49,618 nt of DNA from positions 1-49,618 of the forward strand of contig JAUQOZ010000117.1 in NCBI GenBank assembly GCA_030550625.1, written 5' to 3'. Below, piece by piece: positions 1 through 8,055 of this stretch. The notes beneath the pieces were generated by a model. It ran no database searches. It was not told the DNA's origin and saw only the letters and a program-made list of their open reading frames with translations. This stretch comes from Chloroflexota bacterium (lineage in GTDB: Bacteria; Chloroflexota; Chloroflexia; Chloroflexales; Chloroflexaceae). The position numbers and the translations under genes were made by a program. The first letter of the stretch is position 1; the number at the start of each line of letters is the position of its first letter.

Positions 1-282
1 GTAGGCGGCGGCTTAGCGGCCAGCGATCTGGCCTGCCAAATTCAAGCCGATCTGAGCGGGGTGACGCTGGTGCGCGCTCGCGATACCGAAACCACGGCCC
101 GCGGCGTGGCCCTGCTAGCTGGGATTGGGGCCGGTGTGTGGTCGCCGCAGACCTTGCCGGCGCTGGTTGATGATACGGCGATGCGGTTTGAGCCGCGCAC
201 AACCGCCGCTGAACGGGAGTCCCGCGCTGAACGGTGGCGGATGGCCATTGCCCGCGTGCAAGGGTGGCAACCGGTGCGCTGA
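1..282 (+). CDS. glpK: Glycerol kinase / FGGY carbohydrate kinase, C-terminal fragment (5' end outside window)
   Basis: Frame +1 open from base 1: VGGGLAASDLACQIQADLSGVTLVRARDTETTARGVALLAGIGAGVW resembles the FGGY C-terminal domain. Confidence 0.75.
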   Translation, partial: VGGGLAASDLACQIQADLSGVTLVRARDTETTARGVALLAGIGAGVWSPQTLPALVDDTAMRFEPRTTAAERESRAERWRMAIARVQGWQPVR

Positions 283-295
283 GCCATCTCTGTAC

Positions 296-315
296 AGCCG
301 CACGGCTGTGCGGCT
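296..315 (+). terminator. Hairpin, possible terminator of the FGGY kinase
   Basis: AGCCGCAC-GGCT-GTGCGGCT perfect 8-bp stem followed by TCTTT. Confidence 0.5.
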
Positions 316-435
316 TCTTTGCAGGCGGCAGGGATCTCTCTTGCAAACACACAGCTATGCCTCTCCTTCGATAATTTATGCTAGATCAACAAAAACGCGA
401 AATCCGCGTAGCTATTCTTTGGCGCCTTGATACGG

Positions 436-464
436 TTGCCGAAGCGAACAACACCTTCTATAAT
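436..464 (+). promoter_or_regulatory. sigma70-like promoter for the kinase/PP2C/VWA/FHA operon
   Basis: TTGCCG - 17 nt - TATAAT, about 60 nt upstream of the kinase ATG. Confidence 0.6.
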
Positions 465-526
465 AGAGGAACAAACTTGCCAATATGTCTCACTATCGCT
501 GGCATAACCAATGGACGAGGTGACTC

Positions 527-2638
527 ATGGGCTTGATCAAACGGGTTGGCACCAAATCTGTCAACGCACAACCTCCCGAAAGCGGCGCTGCTGATGATGG
601 CACGCGCCAGATCAGCCCATCTACGCCGTCGTCTGCGCCTGACGATGGCACGCGCCAGATGGCGGCACGGCCCCTTGGCGGCGGCGACGATGGCACGCGC
701 CAGATGGCGGCGCGGCCTATCGGCGAAGGCCACCATGGGACGCGCCAGATGGCGGCGCGGCCCGCTGGTCAGCCGGCGCCGGTAGCGCCGGTCATGCTCA
801 GCGCTGGTACCGTTCTCCAAGGGCGTTACCACGTTGAGGGGCCAATTGGTATTGGCGGTATGAGCGTCGTCTATCGTGGGCGCGACTTGCGGTTCAAAGA
901 TGTTGTCCGCTATTGTGCGATCAAAGAAATGGCGCAGAGCGCGCCCGACTCACAAACGCGCCTGTTGAATCTCAAGAACTTTCAGCGCGAAGCCGGCTTG
1001 CTAGCGACCCTCCAGCATCCCGCTATTCCCAAGGTGTACGACTTCTTCGAGGAGAATGGCAAAGTCTATCTCGTCCTCGAATTTATCCCCGGTAAAGACC
1101 TTGAGACGGTGTTGGAAGAGCACGGCAAGCCGCTTGACGAAGCACGGGTTGCGCGGTGGGCATTGCAAATTTGCGAGGTGCTGTCATACTTGCACAATCA
1201 CAAGCCGGAACCGATCGTCTTTCGTGATATGAAGCCATCGAACGTGATGGTGGTCGGTGATGATCGGATTGTGCTCATCGACTTTGGCATTGCTCGCAAC
1301 CTCAACCGCAGTGATCGCAAGGGCACCATGATCGGTACCGAAGGCTACTCGCCGCCCGAACAGTACCGTGGCGTGGCCGAGCCGGTCGGCGATATTTATG
1401 CGCTCGGCGCGACGTTGCACCATCTGCTCACGAATACTGATCCGCGCCTCGAAACGCCGTTTACGTTCCAAGAACGCCCCATCCGCCAGATTAACCCCGC
1501 GGTTTCGCCAGAGATGGAAGCCGTGGTGATGCGCGCGCTCGAATACGACATGGCGGCCCGCTGGCAGAGCGCCGAAGAGTTCCGGCAGGCGTTGCTCACC
1601 GTGCCATCCTTGGCCGAGACGGTGGGGGTGAAGCCGGTAATGGCTGTGCCGGCAGTCGGGAAAGGGAAAAGCGCGCAAACGACCGAGCTGGTCTGGCGGT
1701 TTAAGTGCGAAGACGAGGTGCGATCGTCGCCGTTCGTTAGCGGCGGCTTAGTCTTTGTCGGCTGTTACGATACCAATATCTACGCCGTTGATGCCGCTCG
1801 CGGCGAGTTCCGTTGGAAGTATGCCACCCAAGGCGGCATCAGCTCGTCGCCGGCAGTCTGGCAAGATATGGTCTATATCGGTTCGGAAGATGGTTCGCTC
1901 TATGCGCTTGATATGCGGCGCGGCACTCCTCGTTGGACGTTCCGCACCGATAAGCCGATTCGCTCATCCCCCCGGATCGAAGACCGCGTGATCTTCGTTG
2001 GTTCAGATGATCAACACGTGTATGCGATCGATGGTCTGCGCGGCACGCTGATCTGGAAGTATCGCACATGGAATCCGATCCGCTCGTCGGCCTGCATTAA
2101 CGGTTCGTCGATCTTTATCGGCGGCGATGATGGCAATGTCTATTGCCTCGATGTGCGCACCGGCGCCGTCAAGTGGAAGCAGCGCACCCAACAGCCGGTG
2201 CGTTCGTCGCCAGCCTGTAGCGATGGGTTGGTCTTTGTCGGTTCGCTTGACCAAAACCTCTACGCGCTCGATGCCGAAGGCGGTTGGCCGGCGTGGCGCT
2301 TTCGCACCGGCCATTACATCAACTCCTCGCCGTGCGTGGTCGGTACACGGGTGTTTGTCGGCGGCGTCGATGGCAATATGTACGCGCTCGACACCAAAAA
2401 CGGGCGCTTAGTCTGGAAGTATGAGGTTGGCAGCCAGATCACCTCGTCGCCACGGGTCGAAGGTGGCCGGCTCTATTTTGGCGCCGTCGATCAGGCGGTC
2501 TATTGTCTCGATGCCGGTAGCGGCCAGTTGATCTGGAAATACCTCACCGACGGCCCGATTGTCTCGTCACCTATGATTGTCAACGGTATCGTGTATATCG
2601 GTTCAATGGATCATCATCTCTATGCGCTTAAGGCATAA
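527..2638 (+). CDS. Ser/Thr protein kinase with N-terminal DGTRQ repeats and C-terminal PQQ-like beta-propeller
   Basis: GIGGMSVVYRG P-loop, FRDMKPSN catalytic loop, IDFGIAR, GTEGYSPPEQY; eight W-x-[FY]...SSP...[FI]G..D...YALD blades. Confidence 0.95.
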   Translation: MGLIKRVGTKSVNAQPPESGAADDGTRQISPSTPSSAPDDGTRQMAARPLGGGDDGTRQMAARPIGEGHHGTRQMAARPAGQPAPVAPVMLSAGTVLQGRYHVEGPIGIGGMSVVYRGRDLRFKDVVRYCAIKEMAQSAPDSQTRLLNLKNFQREAGLLATLQHPAIPKVYDFFEENGKVYLVLEFIPGKDLETVLEEHGKPLDEARVARWALQICEVLSYLHNHKPEPIVFRDMKPSNVMVVGDDRIVLIDFGIARNLNRSDRKGTMIGTEGYSPPEQYRGVAEPVGDIYALGATLHHLLTNTDPRLETPFTFQERPIRQINPAVSPEMEAVVMRALEYDMAARWQSAEEFRQALLTVPSLAETVGVKPVMAVPAVGKGKSAQTTELVWRFKCEDEVRSSPFVSGGLVFVGCYDTNIYAVDAARGEFRWKYATQGGISSSPAVWQDMVYIGSEDGSLYALDMRRGTPRWTFRTDKPIRSSPRIEDRVIFVGSDDQHVYAIDGLRGTLIWKYRTWNPIRSSACINGSSIFIGGDDGNVYCLDVRTGAVKWKQRTQQPVRSSPACSDGLVFVGSLDQNLYALDAEGGWPAWRFRTGHYINSSPCVVGTRVFVGGVDGNMYALDTKNGRLVWKYEVGSQITSSPRVEGGRLYFGAVDQAVYCLDAGSGQLIWKYLTDGPIVSSPMIVNGIVYIGSMDHHLYALKA
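593..765 (+). repeat. Four in-frame DGTRQ[IM] repeats within the kinase N-terminus
   Basis: DNA core GAYGATGGCACGCGCCAGATGGCGGCRCGGCC repeated, units starting near 593, 641, 685 and 731. Confidence 0.9.
1691..2635 (+). repeat. Eight tandem 120-bp (40-aa) propeller blades in the kinase C-terminus
   Basis: Blade starts at 1691 + 120n; all blades align without gaps. Confidence 0.95.
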
Positions 2639-2664
2639 GTTGTCCAGCGAGGAAGGTTGCCGCT

Positions 2665-3621
2665 ATGCCGGATGAAACCGTTTCTTCTCCTGATGAAACG
2701 CCTACTGAACCACTTGATTTAGCTTCTATCGAAGTGGAACGGCAGCGGCAAATGATGCTGACGCCTCCCGAAGAAGATGGCACTCGCCAAATTGGGCAGG
2801 ATTACCAACCGGCATTGACACTGCATCGCTCGGCGCAGGGTTTTGCCGCTGCCGCGCTGCGCGATATTGGCCGGGTGCGGGAAACGAATCAAGATTGCGT
2901 GTTAGCAATGATTATGACCCTGCCGCGCGAAGGTACTGATGTGCCGGTGGGTTTGTTTATCGTGGCTGATGGCATGGGCGGCCATCAAGGCGGTGAAGTA
3001 GCCAGCCGGTTGGCGGTGCAGACGGTGTTGACCAGTGTGCTGGAACGCCTTGTCTTGCCGGTGATCGAAGATGGCTTGTTTGAGGCGTTGCAACCGCTGA
3101 TGATCGAATCGGTACAAGAGGCGAATGCCGCGATTTGGCGTGAAGCGCAGGCGCTCGGTTCCGATATGGGCACGACCTGCACCGCGGCGCTCGTGATTGG
3201 CCATGGCCTCTATGTCGCTCACGTCGGCGATTCACGCTGCTATGTGTACGAGCCGGGCGGGTTGCGCCAATTGACTACCGACCATTCGACGGTGGGGCGG
3301 TTGATTGCGCTCGGCCAGCTTGATCCTGATGAAGCGCGTGAGCATCCGCTGCGCAACCAGCTCTATCGCACGGTTGGCCAACAGCCGCAGGTCGCCGTCG
3401 ATTTCGTCTATCACCAGCTCAATAATTGCTCACATATCGTTCTGTGTAGTGATGGCCTGTGGAGTATGGTCGAAGAAAAGGCGATTGAACGGGCATTGCA
3501 GCATAGTCCATGGCCGCACGATGTCTGCCGCGAGTTGATCGCGTTAGCCAACTTGGCCGGCGGCGATGACAATATCTCAGCGGTCGTGGTGTCGTTGCCG
3601 CTCGATGAGGGTCAGCGATGA
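2665..3621 (+). CDS. PP2C-family Ser/Thr protein phosphatase carrying one DGTRQI motif
   Basis: VADGMGGHQGGE, VGDSRCYVY, CSDGLW, GGDDNIS motifs. Confidence 0.95.
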   Translation: MPDETVSSPDETPTEPLDLASIEVERQRQMMLTPPEEDGTRQIGQDYQPALTLHRSAQGFAAAALRDIGRVRETNQDCVLAMIMTLPREGTDVPVGLFIVADGMGGHQGGEVASRLAVQTVLTSVLERLVLPVIEDGLFEALQPLMIESVQEANAAIWREAQALGSDMGTTCTAALVIGHGLYVAHVGDSRCYVYEPGGLRQLTTDHSTVGRLIALGQLDPDEAREHPLRNQLYRTVGQQPQVAVDFVYHQLNNCSHIVLCSDGLWSMVEEKAIERALQHSPWPHDVCRELIALANLAGGDDNISAVVVSLPLDEGQR

Positions 3622-4874
3622 GCAAGGTTGAGGTGCGCATCACGCCAAGCCGTAGTGTGTTGCCGGCGAGCGCCGAGCCGCAGTTGCTCTATGCGCTGAT
3701 CGAGTTGTCGGCGCAAAGCGGTGCGACCAAGATGCCGCGCTTGCCACTCAACCTCTGTTTGGTCATTGACCGCAGCTCTTCGATGCGCGGCGAACGGTTG
3801 CAGCAGGTTAAGCAGGCGGCGATGCAGATCCTCGACCTGCTTGGCGATAACGAAAGCTTTGCGCTAGTGACGTTTAACGATCGCGCTGAGGTGGTGGTTC
3901 CGGCCCAACTCGCGCGGGCACGGCAGGAAATAAAGCGCCACATCAGCGCGATTGAGGCTGCCGGCGGTACCGAGATGGCAACCGGCTTGGCGCTGGGGGT
4001 GCAAGAATTGCAACGGGCCATGATGCCGCGCGCTGTCCATCGTTTGCTCTTGCTGACCGATGGCCGCACCTATGGCGATGAGGGTCGCTGCGTTGAGATT
4101 GCCCGCCGCGCGCAGTCGCGCGGGATCGGGATTACAGCGCTGGGTATCGGCAGTGAGTGGAATGAAGACTTGCTCGAGACGATCGCTGCCCGCGAAAATA
4201 GTCGCACCCACTACATCACTTCGGCTAGCGAAATTACCAAAATCTTCACCGCTGAAGTTGAGCGCATGCAGAATCTGTTTGCGCAAGATGTGCATGTGCG
4301 GCTGGCCTTACCGCCGCAAGCGTTGGTGCGCTCGCTCGATCGGGTGCGTCCCTTTATCGGGCCCCTGCCAGTGATTGAAGAAGCTGATTTTGTCTGGACG
4401 GCGGCGCTCGGCGATTGGCCTGAGAGCGACACCCAAGCGTTGTTGCTGGAAATGGTGGTGCCGCCATTGCCGGTTGGCCGGCATACGTTGGTTCGCTTCA
4501 ATGTGCGTTACCGCACACCGGGCAGCGATAGCGCAACTCAAAGCCACGAGCAGACGTTGCCAGTCGCGTTTCGCGACCCTGCTGAGGTTGGCGATGATGT
4601 TGACCCCACGGTCAAGCACTGGCTGGAACGGCTGGTGGCTTACCGGCTGCAAGCCAGCGCATGGCAAGCTGCCGAAGAAGGCAGACTAGAAGAGGCGACC
4701 CGGCGCTTGCAAATGGCCGGTACGCGCCTCTTTGAAGCGGGGCAAGTTGAATTGGCCCGCACTGTGCAAGAGGAGGCGACCCGCTTGCTCCGGTCGGGGC
4801 AGGCGAGCGCTGAAGGGCGCAAGCGGATTAAGTACGGCACGCGCGGTTTGATGGGGCGTGACGAGCAATCGTAG
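3618..4874 (+). CDS. VWA-domain protein
   Basis: MIDAS VIDRSSSM, GGTEMATGL, LLTDG; ATGA overlap with PP2C stop. Confidence 0.9.
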   Translation: MSKVEVRITPSRSVLPASAEPQLLYALIELSAQSGATKMPRLPLNLCLVIDRSSSMRGERLQQVKQAAMQILDLLGDNESFALVTFNDRAEVVVPAQLARARQEIKRHISAIEAAGGTEMATGLALGVQELQRAMMPRAVHRLLLLTDGRTYGDEGRCVEIARRAQSRGIGITALGIGSEWNEDLLETIAARENSRTHYITSASEITKIFTAEVERMQNLFAQDVHVRLALPPQALVRSLDRVRPFIGPLPVIEEADFVWTAALGDWPESDTQALLLEMVVPPLPVGRHTLVRFNVRYRTPGSDSATQSHEQTLPVAFRDPAEVGDDVDPTVKHWLERLVAYRLQASAWQAAEEGRLEEATRRLQMAGTRLFEAGQVELARTVQEEATRLLRSGQASAEGRKRIKYGTRGLMGRDEQS

Positions 4875-4891
4875 GCCGGAGTCAATGACCC

Positions 4892-5413
4892 ATGATCATC
4901 TGCAGTTACTGCCAAGCCCAACAACTCGATGGCACGATCTTTTGCACCGTCTGCGGCGCCAGCCTGATCAATACCAAACCGCAACGCCAAACCACCGCTT
5001 CGCTGAATCGAGCGGCTGCCGAAGCAGCGCCACTGATTGAAGACGAGCCAACCGTTCTGCCGGCGCCGGCGAACCCGGCGACTGGGCCGGCGATTGCGCT
5101 GGTGGTGCTGAGTTCGGGCCGGCGGATTGAGTTGCCGGCGGCGCCGGAATTGCTGATTGGGCGCAAAGACCAGCAGCGCGGCTTTTTCCCCGATGTTGAT
5201 TTTAGTCTCGATGGCGGGTATGATGCCGGCGTCTCGCGCCGCCATGCCCGGATCGTGTGTTCCCAAAATCATTACGCCCTTGAAGATCTCGGTAGCTCGA
5301 ATGGGACGTTTCTCAACCGTCAGCGCCTGCCTCCCGGCCAGCCAATGCCGTTGCAGCACGGCGATGAGGTGCAGTTTGGGATGTTATTGGTGCGGTTTGA
5401 GGTGAGTTCATAA
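4892..5413 (+). CDS. Zinc-ribbon + FHA-domain protein
   Basis: CSYCQ..CTVCG zinc ribbon; LIGRK..VSRRHARI..LEDLGSSNGTFLN FHA motif. Confidence 0.95.
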   Translation: MIICSYCQAQQLDGTIFCTVCGASLINTKPQRQTTASLNRAAAEAAPLIEDEPTVLPAPANPATGPAIALVVLSSGRRIELPAAPELLIGRKDQQRGFFPDVDFSLDGGYDAGVSRRHARIVCSQNHYALEDLGSSNGTFLNRQRLPPGQPMPLQHGDEVQFGMLLVRFEVSS

Positions 5414-5442
5414 GTGGTTGATATATTCGCGGAGGCTTCTCT

Positions 5443-5688
5443 ATGCCGAAAACAGTTATTCTGCATCTTACCGGCGAAGATCCGCTGCTGGCCGATATGG
5501 ATCAGGAACCACAGCCCGGCGATCTCTTCATCAAAGTTACTAATATGCGCAAGCGTGACGGCAAGCCGGTGCCCTATCTGGCCGCTGGCGTGCAGGCGGT
5601 GATCTTTCCATGGCATCGGATCACGTTCATCGAGCTGATGCCAAGCGAAGAGGAACGCAGCCAAGTGATCGATTTCTTCCGCCAGTGA
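5443..5688 (+). CDS. Small conserved-looking hypothetical protein (81 aa)
   Basis: ORF in the operon with GTGA overlap to the next gene; ggaggcttct upstream. Confidence 0.7.
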   Translation: MPKTVILHLTGEDPLLADMDQEPQPGDLFIKVTNMRKRDGKPVPYLAAGVQAVIFPWHRITFIELMPSEEERSQVIDFFRQ

Positions 5689-6635
5689 CTTCGCTATTGC
5701 AACAACTCATTCCTCCGGCGAGCGATCTGTTCTATCGCCGTGATGACCCTAACGACCGGCGGCTGGGTGAGGTGGTGATCCCCGGTGTCGCCGGTTATGA
5801 TTCTGCTGCGGTGGTGATCCTCGGTTGCCCGCAAGACGTTGGCGTGCAACGCAATCGGGGCCGGGCCGGCGCTGCCCAAGGGCCAACCGCGATCCGGCGT
5901 TGCTTCTACCGGCTCGGTGTGGCCGGGATGGTCGATCTGCCCATCTGCGATCTCGGCGATGTGCCGGTTGATGGCGATCTAGAGGCGATCCATAATCACC
6001 ACCGCGCGATCGCCACTCGGATTATCGCTGACGGCAAATTGTTGATCAGTCTCGGCGGCGGCAATGACATCAGTTTCCCCGATATGGCGGCGTTGGCTGC
6101 CGTCGCGCCGGCGCCGCCATTGGTGATCAATATTGATGCTCACTACGATGTGCGCGCCGATCAACCGGCCAATAGCGGCACACCTTATCGCCAATTGATC
6201 GAATCTGGCTTGATTGACCCACGCCGGTATTGGGTGATTGGCGCGCAACCGCATGCCAATTCGCCAGTGTATACTGCCTATTTGCGCGAACGCGGCGCAA
6301 CGATCGTCGAGCTGAGCGAAGCGCGTCGCACCGGTGTTGCGGCGACGGTGCAGGCATTGTTAGCCGCCAGCGATGCGGCTAGTATTGGCTGGGGCTTCGA
6401 TCTGGATGTGGTACAATCTGCCGAAGCGCCCGGCGTGAGTGCGCCCAACCCGCTCGGTATGCGCGGCGATGAGCTGGTGGCGCTGGCGATGGTAGCCGGC
6501 GCTGATCCGCGCACGCGCCTGATCGAGTTTAGCGAACTGAATCCGCAGTACGATATTGATGACCGCACTGCCCGGCTGGCGGCGGTCGCTCTATGGTATG
6601 CGCTGGCAGTATTTGCTGAGCGCAGGCGTGCTTGA
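5685..6635 (+). CDS. Arginase/agmatinase/formimidoylglutamase superfamily protein
   Basis: INIDAHYDVR, GFDLDVV...APGVSAPNP; GTG start overlapping upstream TGA (start inferred; ORF track gives 5610). Confidence 0.85.
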   Translation: MTSLLQQLIPPASDLFYRRDDPNDRRLGEVVIPGVAGYDSAAVVILGCPQDVGVQRNRGRAGAAQGPTAIRRCFYRLGVAGMVDLPICDLGDVPVDGDLEAIHNHHRAIATRIIADGKLLISLGGGNDISFPDMAALAAVAPAPPLVINIDAHYDVRADQPANSGTPYRQLIESGLIDPRRYWVIGAQPHANSPVYTAYLRERGATIVELSEARRTGVAATVQALLAASDAASIGWGFDLDVVQSAEAPGVSAPNPLGMRGDELVALAMVAGADPRTRLIEFSELNPQYDIDDRTARLAAVALWYALAVFAERRRA

Positions 6636-6650
6636 CGTAAAGGATGAGCT

Positions 6651-7835
6651 ATGCAAACCCTGACTGTTACGCACCGGCGCGCGGTGCAATTTATTGTGTT
6701 GATGGGGGTAGTGAGCCTGCTGGCCGATATGGTCTATGAAGGCGGGCGGAGTTTGAGCGGGCAGTATTTGGCGCTGCTTGGGGCAAGCGGTGCAGTGGTG
6801 GGCATCACCGCTGGCGTTGGCGAGCTGATCGGCTATGGTTTGCGCTTGGTGTTTGGTTATCTCAGCGATCGCACCCGGCGCTATTGGCTCATGACTATTC
6901 TTGGTTATACACTGACAATCATCGCAGTGCCGATGCTGGCGCTGGCCAATGCGTGGCCGCTGGCAGTTGGTTTGTTGATGGTCGAGCGGCTTAGCAAGGC
7001 GTTGCGCAGCCCGGCTAAAGATACGCTGATCTCGTATGCCGCCGATCGGGTTGGTTCCGGCAAAGGGTTTGGCTTGCACGAGGCGCTTGATCAGGTGGGA
7101 GCAGTGGCGGCGCCGCTTGCGTTGGCGGCGGTGCTGGCCGCTGGCGGCAGCTTTCAGCTTGCATTTGGGATTCTGATCGTGCCCGGCTTGATCTGTCTGG
7201 CCGTCTTGTTGGCGGCTAGAGCCATGTTTCCGCAGCCGGCTGATTTGGCTGGCAAGACGCCGTCGTTGACTACAACCGGTTTTAACCGTCGCTTTTGGCT
7301 CTACATTGTCAGTGTGAGCTTGTTTGCCGCTGCCAGCGTTGATTTTGCGCTCGCCGCCTTCCATTTCCAGCGTATCCAGCTCTTGCCCGCTGCCGCGATC
7401 CCGGCGCTCTATGCGCTGGCCATGGTGGTTGATGCGGTGGCGGCGTTGGGCTTTGGTTTCCTCTACGACCGGATCGGTTTGCAGACGTTGATTGGCGTGA
7501 CGGCGCTGGCGACGTTGAGCGCGCCGCTGCTCTTTGGCGGCAGCCTGATTGCGGCAGTGCTCGGCGTGATGATCTGGGGGATTGCACTTGGCGCGCAAGA
7601 ATCGATTTTGCGCGCAGCAGTGGCCCAGTTAGCGCCGGCTGAGCGCCGTGGCGCAGCTTATGGTCTGTTTAATGCTGGCTTTGGCCTGAGCTGGTTTGTT
7701 GGCAGCGCCGTGCTCGGTGTGTTGTACGATGTCTCGCTGCCGCTCTTGATCGGGGTAGCGGTCAGTTTGAATCTGGCCGCGGTGGTGGTGTTGTGGCTGA
7801 TGGTACGCCAGCCGGGGGCAACGGTTAAACGCTAA
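6651..7835 (+). CDS. MFS transporter
   Basis: 12-TM-like hydrophobic pattern; FGYLSDRTRRYW loop motif, FLYDRIG. Confidence 0.85.
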   Translation: MQTLTVTHRRAVQFIVLMGVVSLLADMVYEGGRSLSGQYLALLGASGAVVGITAGVGELIGYGLRLVFGYLSDRTRRYWLMTILGYTLTIIAVPMLALANAWPLAVGLLMVERLSKALRSPAKDTLISYAADRVGSGKGFGLHEALDQVGAVAAPLALAAVLAAGGSFQLAFGILIVPGLICLAVLLAARAMFPQPADLAGKTPSLTTTGFNRRFWLYIVSVSLFAAASVDFALAAFHFQRIQLLPAAAIPALYALAMVVDAVAALGFGFLYDRIGLQTLIGVTALATLSAPLLFGGSLIAAVLGVMIWGIALGAQESILRAAVAQLAPAERRGAAYGLFNAGFGLSWFVGSAVLGVLYDVSLPLLIGVAVSLNLAAVVVLWLMVRQPGATVKR

Positions 7836-7840
7836 TCGCC

Positions 7841-8033
7841 TGCGGCAGCGCCACTACCGCGTTGCAACGACACCGGGCGTTATGGATTGCGGCAGTAGCA
7901 CTGCCGCGCGGCCACGGCGCTAGGCGTTCTGGAGTGCGGCAGGGCCACTGCCGCGTTGGAACGGCGCTGATTACTTTGCGGCAGGGTCACTGCCGCGCTG
8001 TAATACGGTTAGTGCGCGGTAGGGCCACAGCCG
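7841..8033. repeat. Cluster of five imperfect palindromic units TGCGGCAG-nnn-CACTGCCGC
   Basis: Units at about 7841, 7888, 7935, 7977 and 8015 with similar spacers. Confidence 0.85.
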
Positions 8034-8055
8034 TGTGGCGCTGCCGTATAGCCTT

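Noticed and set aside
5610-5684. N-terminal extension of the arginase-family ORF (start 5610)
   Set aside because: It overlaps the 81-aa ORF out of frame; GTG at 5685 with GTGA overlap gives a more plausible start.
6591-7598. 335-aa minus-strand ORF
   Set aside because: Antisense to a clear MFS transporter; Arg/His/Gln-rich composition typical of shadow ORFs in GC-rich DNA.
7841-8033. CRISPR array
   Set aside because: Spacing is irregular (36-47 bp), units are degenerate palindromes, inter-unit sequence is itself similar, and no cas genes are visible.
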